Of a stretch of DNA of 64,000 nucleotides, positions 10,785 to 34,400 are shown in pieces (the first letter of the stretch is position 1; each line of letters starts with the position of its first letter). A model generated the notes under the pieces. That model made no database searches and was not told the DNA's origin. It saw only the letters and a program-made list of their open reading frames with translations. Position numbers and translations under genes: made by a program. This stretch comes from Heterocephalus glaber (lineage: Eukaryota; Chordata; Mammalia; Rodentia; Bathyergidae), in NCBI RefSeq assembly GCF_000247695.1, contig NW_004624795.1:6267973-6331972 (forward strand). Reading direction: 5' to 3'.

Positions 10785-10903
10785 TAGCCCGGCAAGGGGT
10801 GGACTCCTATAATCCCCACTCCTGTAATCCCCGGGGGATCCTGCAAGTTCTAGGCCAGCCTGAGCTCCGTAGAGAGTTCAAGGCCAGTCTGGCCTACAAA
10901 TGG
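10785..10903 (+). repeat. Degenerate B1-type SINE
   Basis: A rearranged B1 with cctgtaatccccgggggatc and two copies of the 'ggccagcctg' segment. It is much diverged. Confidence 0.65.
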
Positions 10904-11114
10904 TATCTACTTCTTTCTTCTGCTCCTGAAGGTGGGGTCACATGAGCAACAGGCCAGAATTAGGTGGCTGAGATCCAGCTATCAGGTTTGTCACTGACAA
11001 AGGAATCAGAGAAAGTGGCTCCTTAGACAAAGGGGCTCCCTAGTGGTCCACACTGAATTAGACTTCCAGATCAGCCCCTGACACATTGCCTCCTGCAGGG
11101 CCAAGCCACTTGGG

Positions 11115-11198
11115 GTTTTTTGTTTGTCTGTTTTCTTGCAGCAATCCTCCTGCCTCAGCCTCCCAAGTGCTGGGATGACAGGTGCACCATGACACCAG
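11115..11198 (-). repeat. B1-type SINE fragment, antisense
   Basis: gcaatcctcctgcctcagcc and caagtgctgggatgacaggt are intact; the 3' part of the element is lost. The segment 11199-11916 is unique and purine-rich around 11500-11800, with no gene seen. Confidence 0.8.
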
Positions 11199-11916
11199 GT
11201 TTCCAGCCACTTCTTGCCAGGCACAGGCAGTCCAGAAAACACCCTTCTAGGAGAGAAAGACCAAAACCTATTCAGCCACCCATGGTCACATGGAAAGATG
11301 ACATCATGCAGGTGACTACTGTACCCCCAGCAGCATCCGGAAGGCTCAGGATTCCAGCACCAGGATGGGCAAGGCAATGCTCACGGCACCTAGGGACAGA
11401 CTGCAGCCAGGAACATAAACACTCCCACGTGAAAGGTTGTGATTTCCTGCAGCATGGGTTTTATAAAGGCATCTGAATACCTGACTCAAATGAGCAATGA
11501 GATTCTACACTGAAAAGATTTAGACTTGAGAAAAGGTAATAAAGGAAAAAGACATCTGAGACCAAGAAGTAGAGGGTGGAGTCAGAAGCAATGATAGGCC
11601 GCTTACAAAATCAGGATGCAGCCATAAATCGCAGACACAGAGAGGAGAAAATTTACAAAGCCAAGGGTAAGAGATGAAAGGGAGACAGATGGGGCTGAGA
11701 CAAGAGCTGTAGCCTGGGAAGAACAGGGATTTCCTGCAGGGGAGAGAGATGCGGGAAAAACAGTACTCAAAGATATGCAAGAAGAAAACTTCAGATACAA
11801 AGCTCTCAGTTGGACACTGTGAGTAGGTTCTGGCTTGGAGCAACATTAATGAAAAGAGGTCACATGTAGATTCGTGATGGCGTCATTCTCAAAGGTCAAA
11901 GGTTAAGAAAGGTCTG

Positions 11917-11992
11917 GGGACATACCCCATGACGGAGTGCTTTCCTACCATGTGTAAGGCCCTGAGTTCAATTCCCAGAAATTAAAAAAAAA
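11917..11992 (+). repeat. Old ID-like SINE
   Basis: A degenerate A box is followed by a recognisable B box (gagttcaattcccag) and an A-tail. Confidence 0.65.
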
Positions 11993-12094
11993 TTCTAAAG
12001 AAAAGAAAAGTTGGAACACACACACATTCTTAAAGTAGTAAACTGAAGGGGAAGACTACTTTTCTTTTTATACTTTTTGTTCTGCTGGATATTG

Positions 12095-12578
12095 TTCTAT
12101 TCTATTCTATTCTATTCTAATTTTTTGTGGTACTGGGGATTGAACCCAGGGCCTTTGCCATGAACCTCTCCCAGGCATTTTAAATTTTTTTTATTTTGGG
12201 GTTTGTTTGGTTTTTTTTTTAAACAGGGTCTCACTTTGCAGTGCAGGCTGGCCTTGAGCTCACTATGTAGCCCAGGCTGGCCTCGAACTTGTGTTGATCC
12301 TCCTGCCTCAGCCTCCCACGTGCTGGGATTACAGGCATGTGCCACCATACCCAGCTTGGCATTTTTTTTTTTTGGTACTGGGGATCGAACTTGGGAACTT
12401 GCTTTTTCGAGGCAAGTGCCAGAACCACTGAGCTAAATCCCCAGCCCCAGCTTGGCATTTTTTATTTTGAAATCAGCTCTCAATAAATTCCTAAATTGCC
12501 CGGGCTGGGGTTAAACTTTTGATCCTCCTGCCTCAGCCTCCTAGAGTACTAGGATTACAGGCATGCACCACCCCAGCT
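12095..12578 (-). repeat. TTCTA microsatellite and nested B1/ID cluster
   Basis: A (TTCTA)n run at 12095-12119 leads into an antisense ID piece (12120-12165), an antisense B1 (12205-12357), an antisense ID (12363-12448) and a second antisense B1 (12460-12578). The word agcttggcattttt occurs on both sides of the inner ID (about 12353 and 12448), marking it as a late insertion. The stretch 12579-13596 is unique; no gene was recognised. Confidence 0.85.
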
Positions 12579-13596
12579 TCTTTTATAATTTTAAAAACAG
12601 GTTTAAATAGGGTCAGGGATGATGAAAGTTTTATAGGCAAATAGAAAAAAAAAAAACCAAAGACCTTAAATCAAAATGATCTTAGACGTCTCATAATATC
12701 CGAAAATATAAATATCAGTTTATTTCATCATTATATAGTTCATCACTAGAAATACATTTTAATTTGTAACCTACTTGTATGTTTTCTACTTGTACATTTT
12801 CTTAAACAAAATAAAGGGTATAAAAAACTTTTAAATCTCCCTCCTCCTTGTATCTGCAGACACTGATAAGGTAGTAACTATTCTAACCACGTTCAGCACA
12901 CTCTGATGTCTCCTATTCTTGTCTACCTACTCTGTGTTTTTAAAATGCAGTCACAATCCATTAAATTGAGCGAGCTGTGACCTGCAGTCAGAAATACACA
13001 GTTCCGGAAGAACAGAAAGGAAAAGCAGAATTGTCATTCATGTGTGAAGGCACCCGAAAACCTCAGCTACGGAAGTTGTTTAAAAATGAACCCCTCCTGA
13101 GGACTCTTCTTGAATACATTGCTTGAAGATGGGTGCAAGGACCCCAGGGATGAAGTCAGATGCAAAAACTCAAGAAGGAGGAGAAATCCAGCTTGAAGGA
13201 CCTGAGAGGAGGCTTAGGGGAGAGAAACTTCCTCAATTCTCAAAAGACTGTGAGTTGCTGGCACCTTTTTTGCAGGCTTCTGGGAACGTCTTTTAAAACT
13301 GAAATGTACGCTCACACGTCCCTCTCAGAGATACATCATGGGAAAAGCAGGACACCGGTACACCAGGCTCCGCGGACTAAGCTGACTCTTGCAGCAGTCC
13401 CTGCTGTGTCAAAAGAGCCAGCAAGGGCCCATGTGGCCAGTGACAGGATCACGGTGTAGTAAATCCGGCGCATTATATTAACATCATAAACATCACGCAC
13501 GTAGCTATCTGAAAGAAATTACCTCTGTATAGATTAACCCAGAGTAAAGTCTGATAAAATGAAACTGGAAAAATGTCCGTGATGAAATGATGACCT

Positions 13597-14094
13597 TTTT
13601 GTTTGTTTGTTTTGTTTGTTTGAGACAAGGTCTCACTATGTAGTCCAGGCTGGACTTAAACTCACTATGTAGCCCAGACTGGCCACAAGCTTGTGACATT
13701 CCTGTTGCCTCGGCCTCCTGAGTGCTGGGATGACAGGCATGCACCACCACGCCAGGCTCACCTTTAAGTATTCAGAATCAAACTCAGGACCTCTCGCTTG
13801 CCAGGCAGGCGCTGCACCACTGAGCTACAACCCTGGCCCTCACCTCTATGGGTTTTTTTGGTTTTGGTACCAGGGATCAAACTCGGGTCCTTGCGCTTGT
13901 GCAGCAGGCAGCGAAACCACTGAGCTAAATCCCCGGCCCTTCACCTCTATGTTTTAAAGAAGCAGGACCATACAGAAATTTTCTAGATACTTCCTTTTTC
14001 TAGTTTTTTTTTTTTCCTTCCAGTGCTGAGGATTGAATTTAGGGCCTTATCCTTATGCATGGTAGGCAACCATTCTGCCACTGAGCTATAGCAA
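13597..14094 (-). repeat. Antisense B1 and three antisense ID SINEs
   Basis: The B1 complement lies at 13597-13758, with ID complements at 13766-13840, 13853-13940 and (older) 14008-14094. The middle ID is flanked by tcacctctatg on both sides (about 13840 and 13941), a clean target-site duplication. The segment 14095-14376 is unique. Confidence 0.88.
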
Positions 14095-14376
14095 TACCAC
14101 CCGCTACTCCACACCTTTTTCTTTTAATCTTGTCTTGCAACAGAGTCTATATACATTTTAGGATCCAATCTATGCAGGGCTCATGCAGTGTCCACGCAGG
14201 GCCCATGTACCCCTGAGCCAATGGGCTGTCTGATCATGCCCTGGGGAGACCCCAGACAGCCGGGGACACCCGTCAGATGTTTCTATAGGATCCCTGTAGG
14301 GTCCATCTGGGCCCGCTGTCCTTACTGCCTAATTGAATCCTAACTCCCATGTCACTAATTCCTGTCTCGAAGCTAT

Positions 14377-14461
14377 TTCTTTTTTTTCATACCAGGGATC
14401 GAACTCAGGACCCTGCGCTTGCAAGGCAGGCCCAGTGCCACTGAGCTAAACCCCCAGCCCT
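14377..14461 (-). repeat. ID-type SINE, antisense
   Basis: ataccagggatcgaactcag to gctaaacccccagccct. The words gaagctatttctt and aaagctatttctt on either side are the target-site duplication. Confidence 0.9.
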
Positions 14462-14680
14462 CAAAGCTATTTCTTCATTTATCTCTTTGAGCACTGTCAT
14501 TTTCAAGCTGCTGCCAGAGGAGCCCTCCAATGAACTTCACCTGTAGTGAGTTGACACTTCAGTGGCTGAGCTGGTTGGCTGTCATTTTTAACATTCTGTT
14601 TCTTCATGGGTTTTGGAATTGTGGTTTGGAAGTGGCTCATTGAGCTGGGAGTTTTTGTTTCCCTTTGTGTCTTGTTGTGG

Positions 14681-14764
14681 TTTTTTTTTGGTACCGAGGA
14701 TCAAACTCGGGACCTTGCGCTTTTGAGGCAGGCGGCAGAACCACTGAGCTAAATCCCTGGCCCT
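14681..14764 (-). repeat. ID-type SINE, antisense
   Basis: ggtaccgaggatcaaactcg to ctaaatccctggccct, flanked by gtgtcttgt on both sides. Confidence 0.9.
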
Positions 14765-14819
14765 GTGTCTTGTATTTTCACTCCCTTCTTTTTGTTAGGT
14801 GGATATAGTTTTATGGTTG

Positions 14820-15143
14820 CACCAGGTGTGGTAGCACATGCCTGAAATCCCAGCACTAGGGAGGCTGAGGCAGGAGGATCGCTGTGAGTTCAAACTCAGC
14901 CTGGGCTACATAGTGAGACCCTGTCTCAAAAAAAACAAACAAAACTCTACACTTAGTGTGGTGGCGCATGCCTGTGATTCTAACATTCTGAGAGGCTGAG
15001 GCACAAAGATCAAAACCTCAACCCCAGCCTGGGCAATTTAGTTACTTTAGTAAGCTCTGTCTCAAAGTAAAAAATAAAAAGGACTGAGGATGGAGCTCAG
15101 TGGGAAGGCCCTGGATTGAATCCCTAGTATGGAAAAAAAAAAA
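14820..15143 (+). repeat. B1 SINE and B1-dID composite in tandem
   Basis: A B1 lies at 14820-14943 (caggtgtggtagcacatgcc to gagaccctgtctcaaaaaaa). A B1-dID lies at 14952-15143 with its ID-like half near 15085 (ggatggagctcagtgggaag). The segment 15144-15347 is unique AT-rich sequence. Confidence 0.85.
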
Positions 15144-15347
15144 TCAAACTAGACACTAATAATAGAATGACTAGAACTATGTGCTCAATAAGACTCCTGT
15201 GCCTCTTCTTCCTATCACATACAAAACAAATTTCGATGGGATTAAAGATTTAAATGTAAAAACTGCAAAATAAAAATTGTAGGAGAAAATGAAAGCGGCC
15301 ATAAACATCATCAAGGATTAGAGAGATCTATTAAAAACCCCTGAAAG

Positions 15348-15887
15348 AGCCAGGTGTGGGCATACATGCCTGTAATCTCAGCATTCAGAAGGCTGAGGCA
15401 GGAGGATCGCTGAAAGTTTGAGGCCAGCCTGGGCTACATAGCAAGACCTCACCTCAAAAAAAGAAAAAAGGATTGAATTTGATTACAAAAAAAAAGTTTA
15501 AAAATTTAGACTTAAAAAATCAAAGTACTAGGGGCTGGAGATGTAACTCAGTGGCACTGCACCTGCCTAGTAAATACAAGGTCCTGAGTACAATCCTCAG
15601 TACCAAAAAAAAAAAAAAAAAAATCAAAGTACTGGGCCAGGGATGTAACCCAGTGGCACTGTGCCTGCCTGGCAAGCTCAAGGTCCTGAGTTCAATCCCT
15701 GGTCCCGGAAAAAAAAAAATCAAAATACTAGCCTGGCATGGTAGTGCATACCTATAGTCCTAGCTCTCGGGAGGCAGAAGCAGGAGAATCACCATGAGTT
15801 CGAGGCCAGCCTGGGCTACATAGGCTACATAGTGAGTTCAAGACTGGCCTGAATTACAAAGGGAGATCTTCTCTAAAAAAAAAAAAA
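15348..15887 (+). repeat. SINE cluster: B1, two ID, B1
   Basis: B1 at 15348-15470, ID at 15531-15623, ID at 15634-15719, B1 at 15731-15887. The word tcaaagtact (tcaaaatact in the last copy) precedes, separates and follows the two IDs, which suggests successive insertions at the same A-rich target. Confidence 0.88.
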
Positions 15888-15940
15888 GTCAAACTGCAAT
15901 GATAAATTGAGGAAAATTTAATGTTTTAAATGGATTTATA

Positions 15941-16040
15941 NNNNNNNNNNNNNNNNNNNNNNNNNNNNNNNNNNNNNNNNNNNNNNNNNNNNNNNNNNNN
16001 NNNNNNNNNNNNNNNNNNNNNNNNNNNNNNNNNNNNNNNN
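15941..16040. other. Assembly gap (100 N)
   Basis: Exactly 100 unknown bases, the usual placeholder for a gap of unknown size. SINEs lie on both sides. Confidence 0.99.
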
Positions 16041-16048
16041 TATACTTT

Positions 16049-16198
16049 TTTGTTTTCTTTTTAGACAGGGTCTCACTAAGTAGTTCAGGCTGGGCTTGAA
16101 CTCACTATGTAGTCTAGGCTGGCTTCAAACTTTTGGCCAACCTCCTGCCTCAGCCTCCTGAGTGCTGGGACTACAGGTGTGCACCACTTTGCCTGGCT
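16049..16198 (-). repeat. B1-type SINE, antisense
   Basis: Full-length complement from tagacagggtctcactaagt to accactttgcctggct. Confidence 0.88.
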
Positions 16199-16259
16199 GG
16201 ATAAAAATTCTTAAAAATTGATAAGTAGAAGATGATATAACAGCAATAATTTGTGGAGT

Positions 16260-16870
16260 ATATGAAGAGATCATTCTGGGACACAGCAAATGCAAACAGT
16301 GGAAAAATCAATTCACAGGGCCCACAAGGAACTGCAAATTAAAACACAATGAGGTCACTTCTCACATATCTGAGTTGCAAGAATTAAAAACAATCACACC
16401 TGCTGCTGAGTGGGCACAGCAAAACTTCACCCTCTGTCGTTGCTGGAAATGTGGATTCACACAAGATTTGCAAAAAACAATTTAGCAATTTCTACTACAG
16501 TTTAAAATTCCCTTTTCCTCAGTAATCCCAATCTTGGGAAAGGCTACCACCAAAATAAAGACACTAGTCAGAGGCTTAGAAGTGTGTTTATTGCAGCATA
16601 ATAAGCATGTAGCTTTGGCAAGGCCCTAGAAACCTAAAGAGTGCCTATTTCAGGGAGGAATGGAATATTACTCAGCCATTAAAAAGGATGAGTTAGCTCT
16701 GTCCCACCCAACTGAGGGGAATTTCTACTGTGCATTTATGTTTAGGGAGGAAGAAAGATGTAGGGAGTGCATGAGGTATGATTCAGTCTTTAAAAGTAAT
16801 GATATCCCCAAAATAAGTAAATGTAATGACTCCAAAAATAACTGCAAAGGCATGTGTGTCCTTATGTACA
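16260..16870 (+). mobile_element. Old LINE-1 3' end
   Basis: Contains the layout of the terminal part of old mammalian L1 elements: a 'hot spot' with aactgcaaattaaaacacaa, then tgctggaaatgtggattcac, a gtttattgcagcataataag stretch and ggaatattactcagccatta. Parts can be read as an L1-like peptide (MEYYSAIKK) but are interrupted. Ancient and 5'-truncated. Confidence 0.75.
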
Positions 16871-16992
16871 GATTACTATTGGGGTAAAGGTGGAAAGAAG
16901 GAAACTAGGAAGGAAGCCAGTCAGGTCGATAGAATAAAGGAAGAGAAAGAAATACTTTTTTAAATGTATTATTATTATTACTATTGTTACCA

Positions 16993-17092
16993 TTTGAGAC
17001 AGGATCTCACGGTGGCCTCAAACTCTGGGTGATCCTCCTGCCTCAGCCTCCCACGTGCTGGGATTACCCAGCGTGCACCACCACGCCTGGCC
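16993..17092 (-). repeat. B1-type SINE, antisense, shortened
   Basis: gagacaggatctcacggtgg joins directly to the 'gatcctcctgcctcag' part with the middle missing. It is the last SINE before the XYLT2 CpG island. Confidence 0.85.
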
Positions 17093-17209
17093 AGTCTTCG
17101 TTTTAAATCTTCCATCTTGGTTTTGCCATCTCTGTCCGCCTTCTTTGGTGGGGACTGCCCCCCACCTCCCGCTAGGCTCAGGCGAGGTCGCTTGTATTTG
17201 GTGCTAATC

Positions 17210-29218
<12,009 letters not shown>

Positions 29219-29900
29219 CAGGGCCCCAGCCAGCGTGCCCGGAGGACCGGGAATTGCACCTTACGGATGATGGAGCATGTCCCGCCCACCGGTGAGGCCA
29301 GGAGGCCCAGGCAGTCCCCAATTTCAGTCACCAAGAGCCCGGAGACACAGTGAAGTCGGCTCTGCTAGGGACTGGAGGGGCGGGACCAGAGAAGGGCTCC
29401 AGCATTCCCGCCTGGCTCTGCCTCCCCCACCTCTAGTTTGTACTTTTTAAAATATAAAATGGGTGGTGGGGGAGGAAGTAGAAACAAGAGATGTGCAATA
29501 GGGCTGGCAGCAGCCCCAGGAAGTGGGCCATGTTGTGGTGAGCGAGCAGGGCCTGCTGAGCCCTGTGCCTCGCTCTCCCGGGCTGTGGTGCTCACAGCTG
29601 AGGCTCTGAGGCCAGCAGAACAGGTGATGTGGGCCACTGTGGAGCTGGGCCCCGGGACAGCCTCTCCCCGGTAGCCAGGGGAGCCTAGAGCAGGGGTGGG
29701 GCTGGCTCTGGGGCCTCCCACACACCCTGCCTGCAATGGCAAGACAGGGCCCCATGCACTCACTCCGGTGCAGGGGCAACCTCAGTAGTGGCCTGGCTGA
29801 GGACCGCCAGGCGCTCAGAAGAACCCAGAGCTGACTGTGCCTGAAGCTGTGTGAAGTCTGAAATATGCAACAGAAGAAATATAGCTCTATCTCTCTATGC
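29219..29900 (+). other. Probable XYLT2 3' UTR
   Basis: GC-rich sequence follows the TAG stop at 29216-29218. No canonical AATAAA lies in the first 700 bases. The variant hexamer aatata/tataaa at 29451-29458 is followed by G/T-rich sequence and is the best nearby end. A second AT-rich spot lies near 29860-29885. The true end is uncertain. Confidence 0.45.
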
Positions 29901-30049
29901 CAGCCTGTCTCTTTCCTTCCGCGTGTTCCCAGGGCCTTCCGCAAGTCTCAGCTGCTGCTCCCCAGGGCCATGGTCTTACTCCTTGATAGCAGGGGTCCAG
30001 CCCACAGCCAGGGGGCTGGAGAAACATCTGTAGCCACAGCCCTCTTTTT

Positions 30050-30264
30050 CTTTGTTTTTTTTTTTTTGGTGCCGGGGATCGAACTCAGGTACTTGCGCTT
30101 GCGCAGCAGGCGGCAAAACCACTGAGCTAAATCCCCGGCTTTTCTCTTTTTTGAGGCAGGGTCTCACTATGTGACTGGCCTTGAATTCACTAAGTACCCC
30201 AGGCTGACCACAAATTCACGGTCACACTCCTGCCTCCACCCCCCAAGTGCTGAGATCACAGGCA
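30050..30264 (-). repeat. Antisense ID and antisense B1
   Basis: The ID complement at 30050-30140 (ggtgccggggatcgaactca, gcgcagcaggcggcaaaacc) abuts a B1 complement at 30141-30264. Confidence 0.88.
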
Positions 30265-31099
30265 GGCATGCGTTTCTTGAGAGCCCTGACCCAGCATGCC
30301 CTGGCCCATCCCAGAAGCCCTCATTGTTCCCACTCCCTGCCAAAGCCCTGCCTTAGGAGGCAGCAAGAACAGAGCAGGTCCCAGCCAGGGCCTGCCAGTT
30401 ACCCTGGGAGCTTGTCCTTTGAAGGCCAGGAGAAGGGCTTGGGTCCCTGGCCACTCCCCTAGGGTCTGGAAGGGCCAGGTCAAAGAGCTCAGCTTCAGTC
30501 CTTCACATCTCACATACGTGGAGCAGGAGAGAAGGAGAGGCGGCTGCCAGACCTCTATTCACCCTCAGCCAGCCACACTGTTCACTGTTCCTGCCAGGGC
30601 TGCCAGGAGAGGGCGCTCCTGACCACCGGTTAGCCCTGCTGATCTTGCCGCCATGCTCAATCCTCAGAAGCCTGCAGACAGGCCCTTTTAGTATCTTCCT
30701 GCACCAGCTCGGGAAGCTGCGGCCTACACTGTGAAGTGCGGCCCAAGGTCAGAGTGAGCTATTCAGTGGTGGCCGCAGGAGGCCCCAGATCCACTGCACT
30801 CACTGCACTGACATGCTCTCCTTAGGGCGTGGACAGGTAACCAGGAAGGCTGACGGCACAGGTTGAGGTGCAAAGGTGCAGATGACTCCTCCTCCTCACT
30901 CCTATTTTAGGGAACTGAAGTTGTGCTCTAGTTCTCCAGAATGTTGTGATTTGGTCTTGTTTCCCAGCCTCAACTCTCAGGTCAGTGAGAAAAGTTACAT
31001 TCCTAAGGTGCACTGTAGGCACAGGCAGTAAACAGCAGAAGAGTTAGCCTGCTCCCTGGGTTCACCAGGCCAGAGCTGTGCTGTGTCAGGCTAGCACCA
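30265..31099. other. Unique intergenic sequence with an exon-like segment
   Basis: No repeats. Positions 30911-30980 lie between an ag acceptor and a gt donor (ag|ggaac ... ctcag|gtcagtgag) and are open in one frame, reading through SSSPECCD. See the corresponding finding. Otherwise nothing is recognisable. Confidence 0.3.
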
Positions 31100-31485
31100 C
31101 GGTTCCCCGTACCAGGGTTCGAACTCAGGACCTTGCACTTGTTAGGCGTGGCACCACTGAGCTACGTCCCTGAGACAGGGCCTTACTATGTAGTCCGGGC
31201 TGGGCTCAAACTCATCGTGTAACCAGGATCTCAGCAACCCTCCTGCCTCAGCCACTTGAGTGCTGGGATCACAGGAACGTGTCAGCACACCTAGCTGAGT
31301 TTTGTTTTGTTTTGGGTGTATTGAGGGTTGATTCTAGGTGCTTTGCACTGAGCTACATTCCCAGACTTAGTTTTTGAGACTGGGTCTCACTAAATCACTA
31401 AGTTGTGCAGGCTGCACTGAATTTTTCAATGCTGCCTTGGGCTACCAGAGTGCTGGGATTACAGGTGTGCATCACCCCCAACCCT
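31100..31485 (-). repeat. Antisense ID, B1 and B1-dID cluster
   Basis: ID complement 31100-31171 (gtaccagggttcgaactcag), B1 complement 31172-31296, and a strongly diverged B1-dID complement 31300-31485. Confidence 0.78.
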
Positions 31486-34400
31486 ACCCCAGCTGGAGTT
31501 TGCATTCTTTTTTAGCTCAGCACATAATGATCCTGAGGACTCTGATTTAATTGGTCTGAGATGGCGATCCAGCAGCCCTCGAGAGAGGAGGGCAGAAGTT
31601 AGGAGTTCTACGGTCCAGGCAATGCTCCAGGCCTCCTCCCTACTTCAGGGTGAGGCCCTTCTGGCCCATCTTCTGTTCAAGTTCATCCCTGATCATGGTC
31701 CCCGCCCAGCTTTCTGCAGGGCTAGCAGAGCCTGGAAGCTTGGGCTTTTGAGGCCTCTTTGAAGTCCTCTCCTGACAGGCAGGGCCCAGCGGGACAGGGC
31801 GAGCGATGGGGAGCAGGCTCAGGCAGGCTGGGCCTGGAGCTGCACAATACTTGCTTGGGAGGGAGGAGGAGAGCCTGGCAGAAAGGCTTTTGTATTTTGT
31901 GGCCCTTGTGCCCAGTTTCCAGGGTGACCTTGGACACCATGGTTCCATCAGAAGTAGGAGCCAAGAGGATGGGCGGTTGGCACCCAGAGCCCAGTTTCCT
32001 GGGCCAATGGGAAGTGTAGGTGGACAGTCGGGCTGGGGAAGTACAGGGCTCTGGGTGAACTGGGGCTCCCCTGGCTAGCTGGCAGGTCCAGCAGGGGCCA
32101 CACCTGTTCCTACCTCCCCTTCCCAAGGTGGCAGAAACCTCGTGGCTGCCAGGCACGCAGAAGCAAGGGCTGCTGCAGGGCATTAGGTCAAACCTGGTGC
32201 TGGAGAACAGCTCACGGCTGCCCTGGTCCTGAGAGGGCCGAGCCTCTGGGCCAGGGCTCCTGGGCAGGTGTGGCCCTGCTGGTCTCCCTCAAGGCCGATG
32301 CCCTTTCCTGGCACCCCATGCCACTGCTTCTCTGTGCACAGAAGCCATCATGGGTAACAGTCTGCTAGCTGTAGTTGCAGCCACTGGTGAGTATCTGCTG
32401 CCACCCCCAGCTGATAGACACAACTTTGGCCCCTCACTGAAGCCCAGCCTCGTCACTAAGGTCACCTAGAGTGACATCCTCCCTGCTGCACTTGGGAAGC
32501 ACGTTGAGTCCCCTCCCACAGTCCTGACAGTAGGTGGGCTGTGAGTTCCAGCTCTCTGGTCCTCTCCTGCTTCTGCAGACCCACGTTCTAGGAGTTTCCG
32601 CTCTTTTCCTTTCCAAGTGTCCCTTTGTAAAGTGTTCCTTGTCCAGTCACCCCTTCACTGAGCTGAAGGCCTGGGATTAAGCCACTCAGCCCACTGGTCG
32701 AGGTCCCACTGTGGGAGGGGGCGTCACAGGCTGGCCCAGGCTGCCCTGACAGAGCCAGGGCGAGGGCAGCTTCCTCCCTGGTGTCCTCACAGCCCTCCTG
32801 CGGTACTGCCAAGTCCTCTGCTCCTGTCACTTCTTCCGGAATCCTGACCATAACATAAGCACTCCCAGCCCCGAGTTCCCAGGAAAGGGCCCTGTGTTCT
32901 GCCCTTCAGCGGGCAGCGCTGCAGCCTCTGGCTGGGTTCCCTGGGAGTTGGGGCAGCAGGATGGAAAGGTCAATGCCATTTGGCCCCCACTCTGTGCAGG
33001 GACCCCTCGGTGAAGACAGCAGTCTCCCCGATCCAGGGGAAAGCCCAGCCCGGACTCCAGGGTTAGTCCCCTCCCCAGGTAAGGGGCACCAGATGGCCTC
33101 TGTGGAGAGCTGAGCTGTAGCTCCCTGGTTCTGACCCCAACTCAACACCACGCCAAGGGTGGAGGGTGGGGACAGTTCTGACTCTCCCTGCAAAGGTACC
33201 CAGAGCTGCTGCCACTGGACAGGGGAGAGGAATCTCTCACCCCAGCCATTTTAGAATGCAGAGGGTGATGCAGATAATCAGAAATGGGAAAGTGGAGCCA
33301 CCAACAAGCAAGCGCCTGGGCTCTGCTTTCCTGCACGCTGACCTGAAATCCTGAGCCTCACCCTGAACCATCTGCATGATCCCCAGCCTGGCCCCTTCTC
33401 TACCTCAGCACCGTGGTGCACTCCACTGATGGGCAGCCAGCACAGAGGAGCCCAGAGCGCTGGGATGAGTGGACGAGGGAAGGCCGTGGGGCTGCCTCCT
33501 GGGAGCAGCAGAGGTGGGTTAGCATTGAAAAGAGTGTAAAGTAACGGGGAGGCTTCAGGAGGGAGGGAGTGTGGGACCCTGGTCCTGGGTACACTGTTCA
33601 GGAGGACTCTGGGGCTGTCCCCAGGCGGGTGAGATACTATGTGAGGCTGCCCAGAAGCCACCAGCCACCCCTGTGGCAGCCAGGTGTGAGTGTCTGGAAG
33701 AAGGACCGGCAGTAGCAGATCCACCAGCTGACTGCACGGTGCTTCGGGCTCAGGGACCACGGAGAGGTGACCCTTGCACTCAGACAATGCCCACTCAGAG
33801 AAAAGGCCACCAGTAGAGAACCCTAGAATGTGGTTGGTCCCGTCGCATCTCTGTATAGAGCGAAGGGTGGCTGGCCCCAGCCCAGGGGGACCTACTGAGC
33901 TCCTCCAAACGGGCCTCCACGACAAGCTTGTCACTGGGGCAGAGGCACCACAGGAGCAGCAGTGTAAGAAAGGGCATGTATGTACATGGGGGTAGGACAG
34001 GGAATGGCTAATACTTTTGTGCTCCCATCCCTGCAGCTGCCACCAAGCTATGAAGAGGCCCTAAGGTCACCGTCTGCACCACCATCCAGGTGTGACACTG
34101 CTTACCCATCCCAGGAAGCAGCCACTGCCCTGCTTGGGGCAACACCACTGTGCAGGACGGAGTACTCGCCCCGCCGGGTCCTTGGGGGACTGGAAGGGAC
34201 AGCACTGAGCCTGTGGAGACAGCCCCCACCAAGGCCCGAGCACTGTCCCAGCTGGGCCTTGGTACTAAGACCCCACATGAAGGGCACTAACGTAAATCCC
34301 ACAAACCCCCAGCCACTTTGGAAGGATCTATGTGCCTGGGGTGGAGAATCTGGGGTCATGGCCCGAGACAATGAGGCAGGACCCTTGAACTCCAGCAGAG

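Noticed and set aside
1..17200. TMEM92, the gene expected upstream of XYLT2 in human
   Set aside because: No Cys-rich/PPPPY exon pattern was found. In human it lies tens of kilobases further away, so it is probably outside the window.
31722..32183. Minus-strand open frame of 153 codons
   Set aside because: Proline/cysteine-rich chance frame with no splice context and no protein resemblance.
33795..33977. Minus-strand frame starting MPFLTLLLLWCLCPS, like a signal peptide
   Set aside because: Only 60 codons, with no downstream domain and no convincing exon borders. It could be revisited if transcripts appear.
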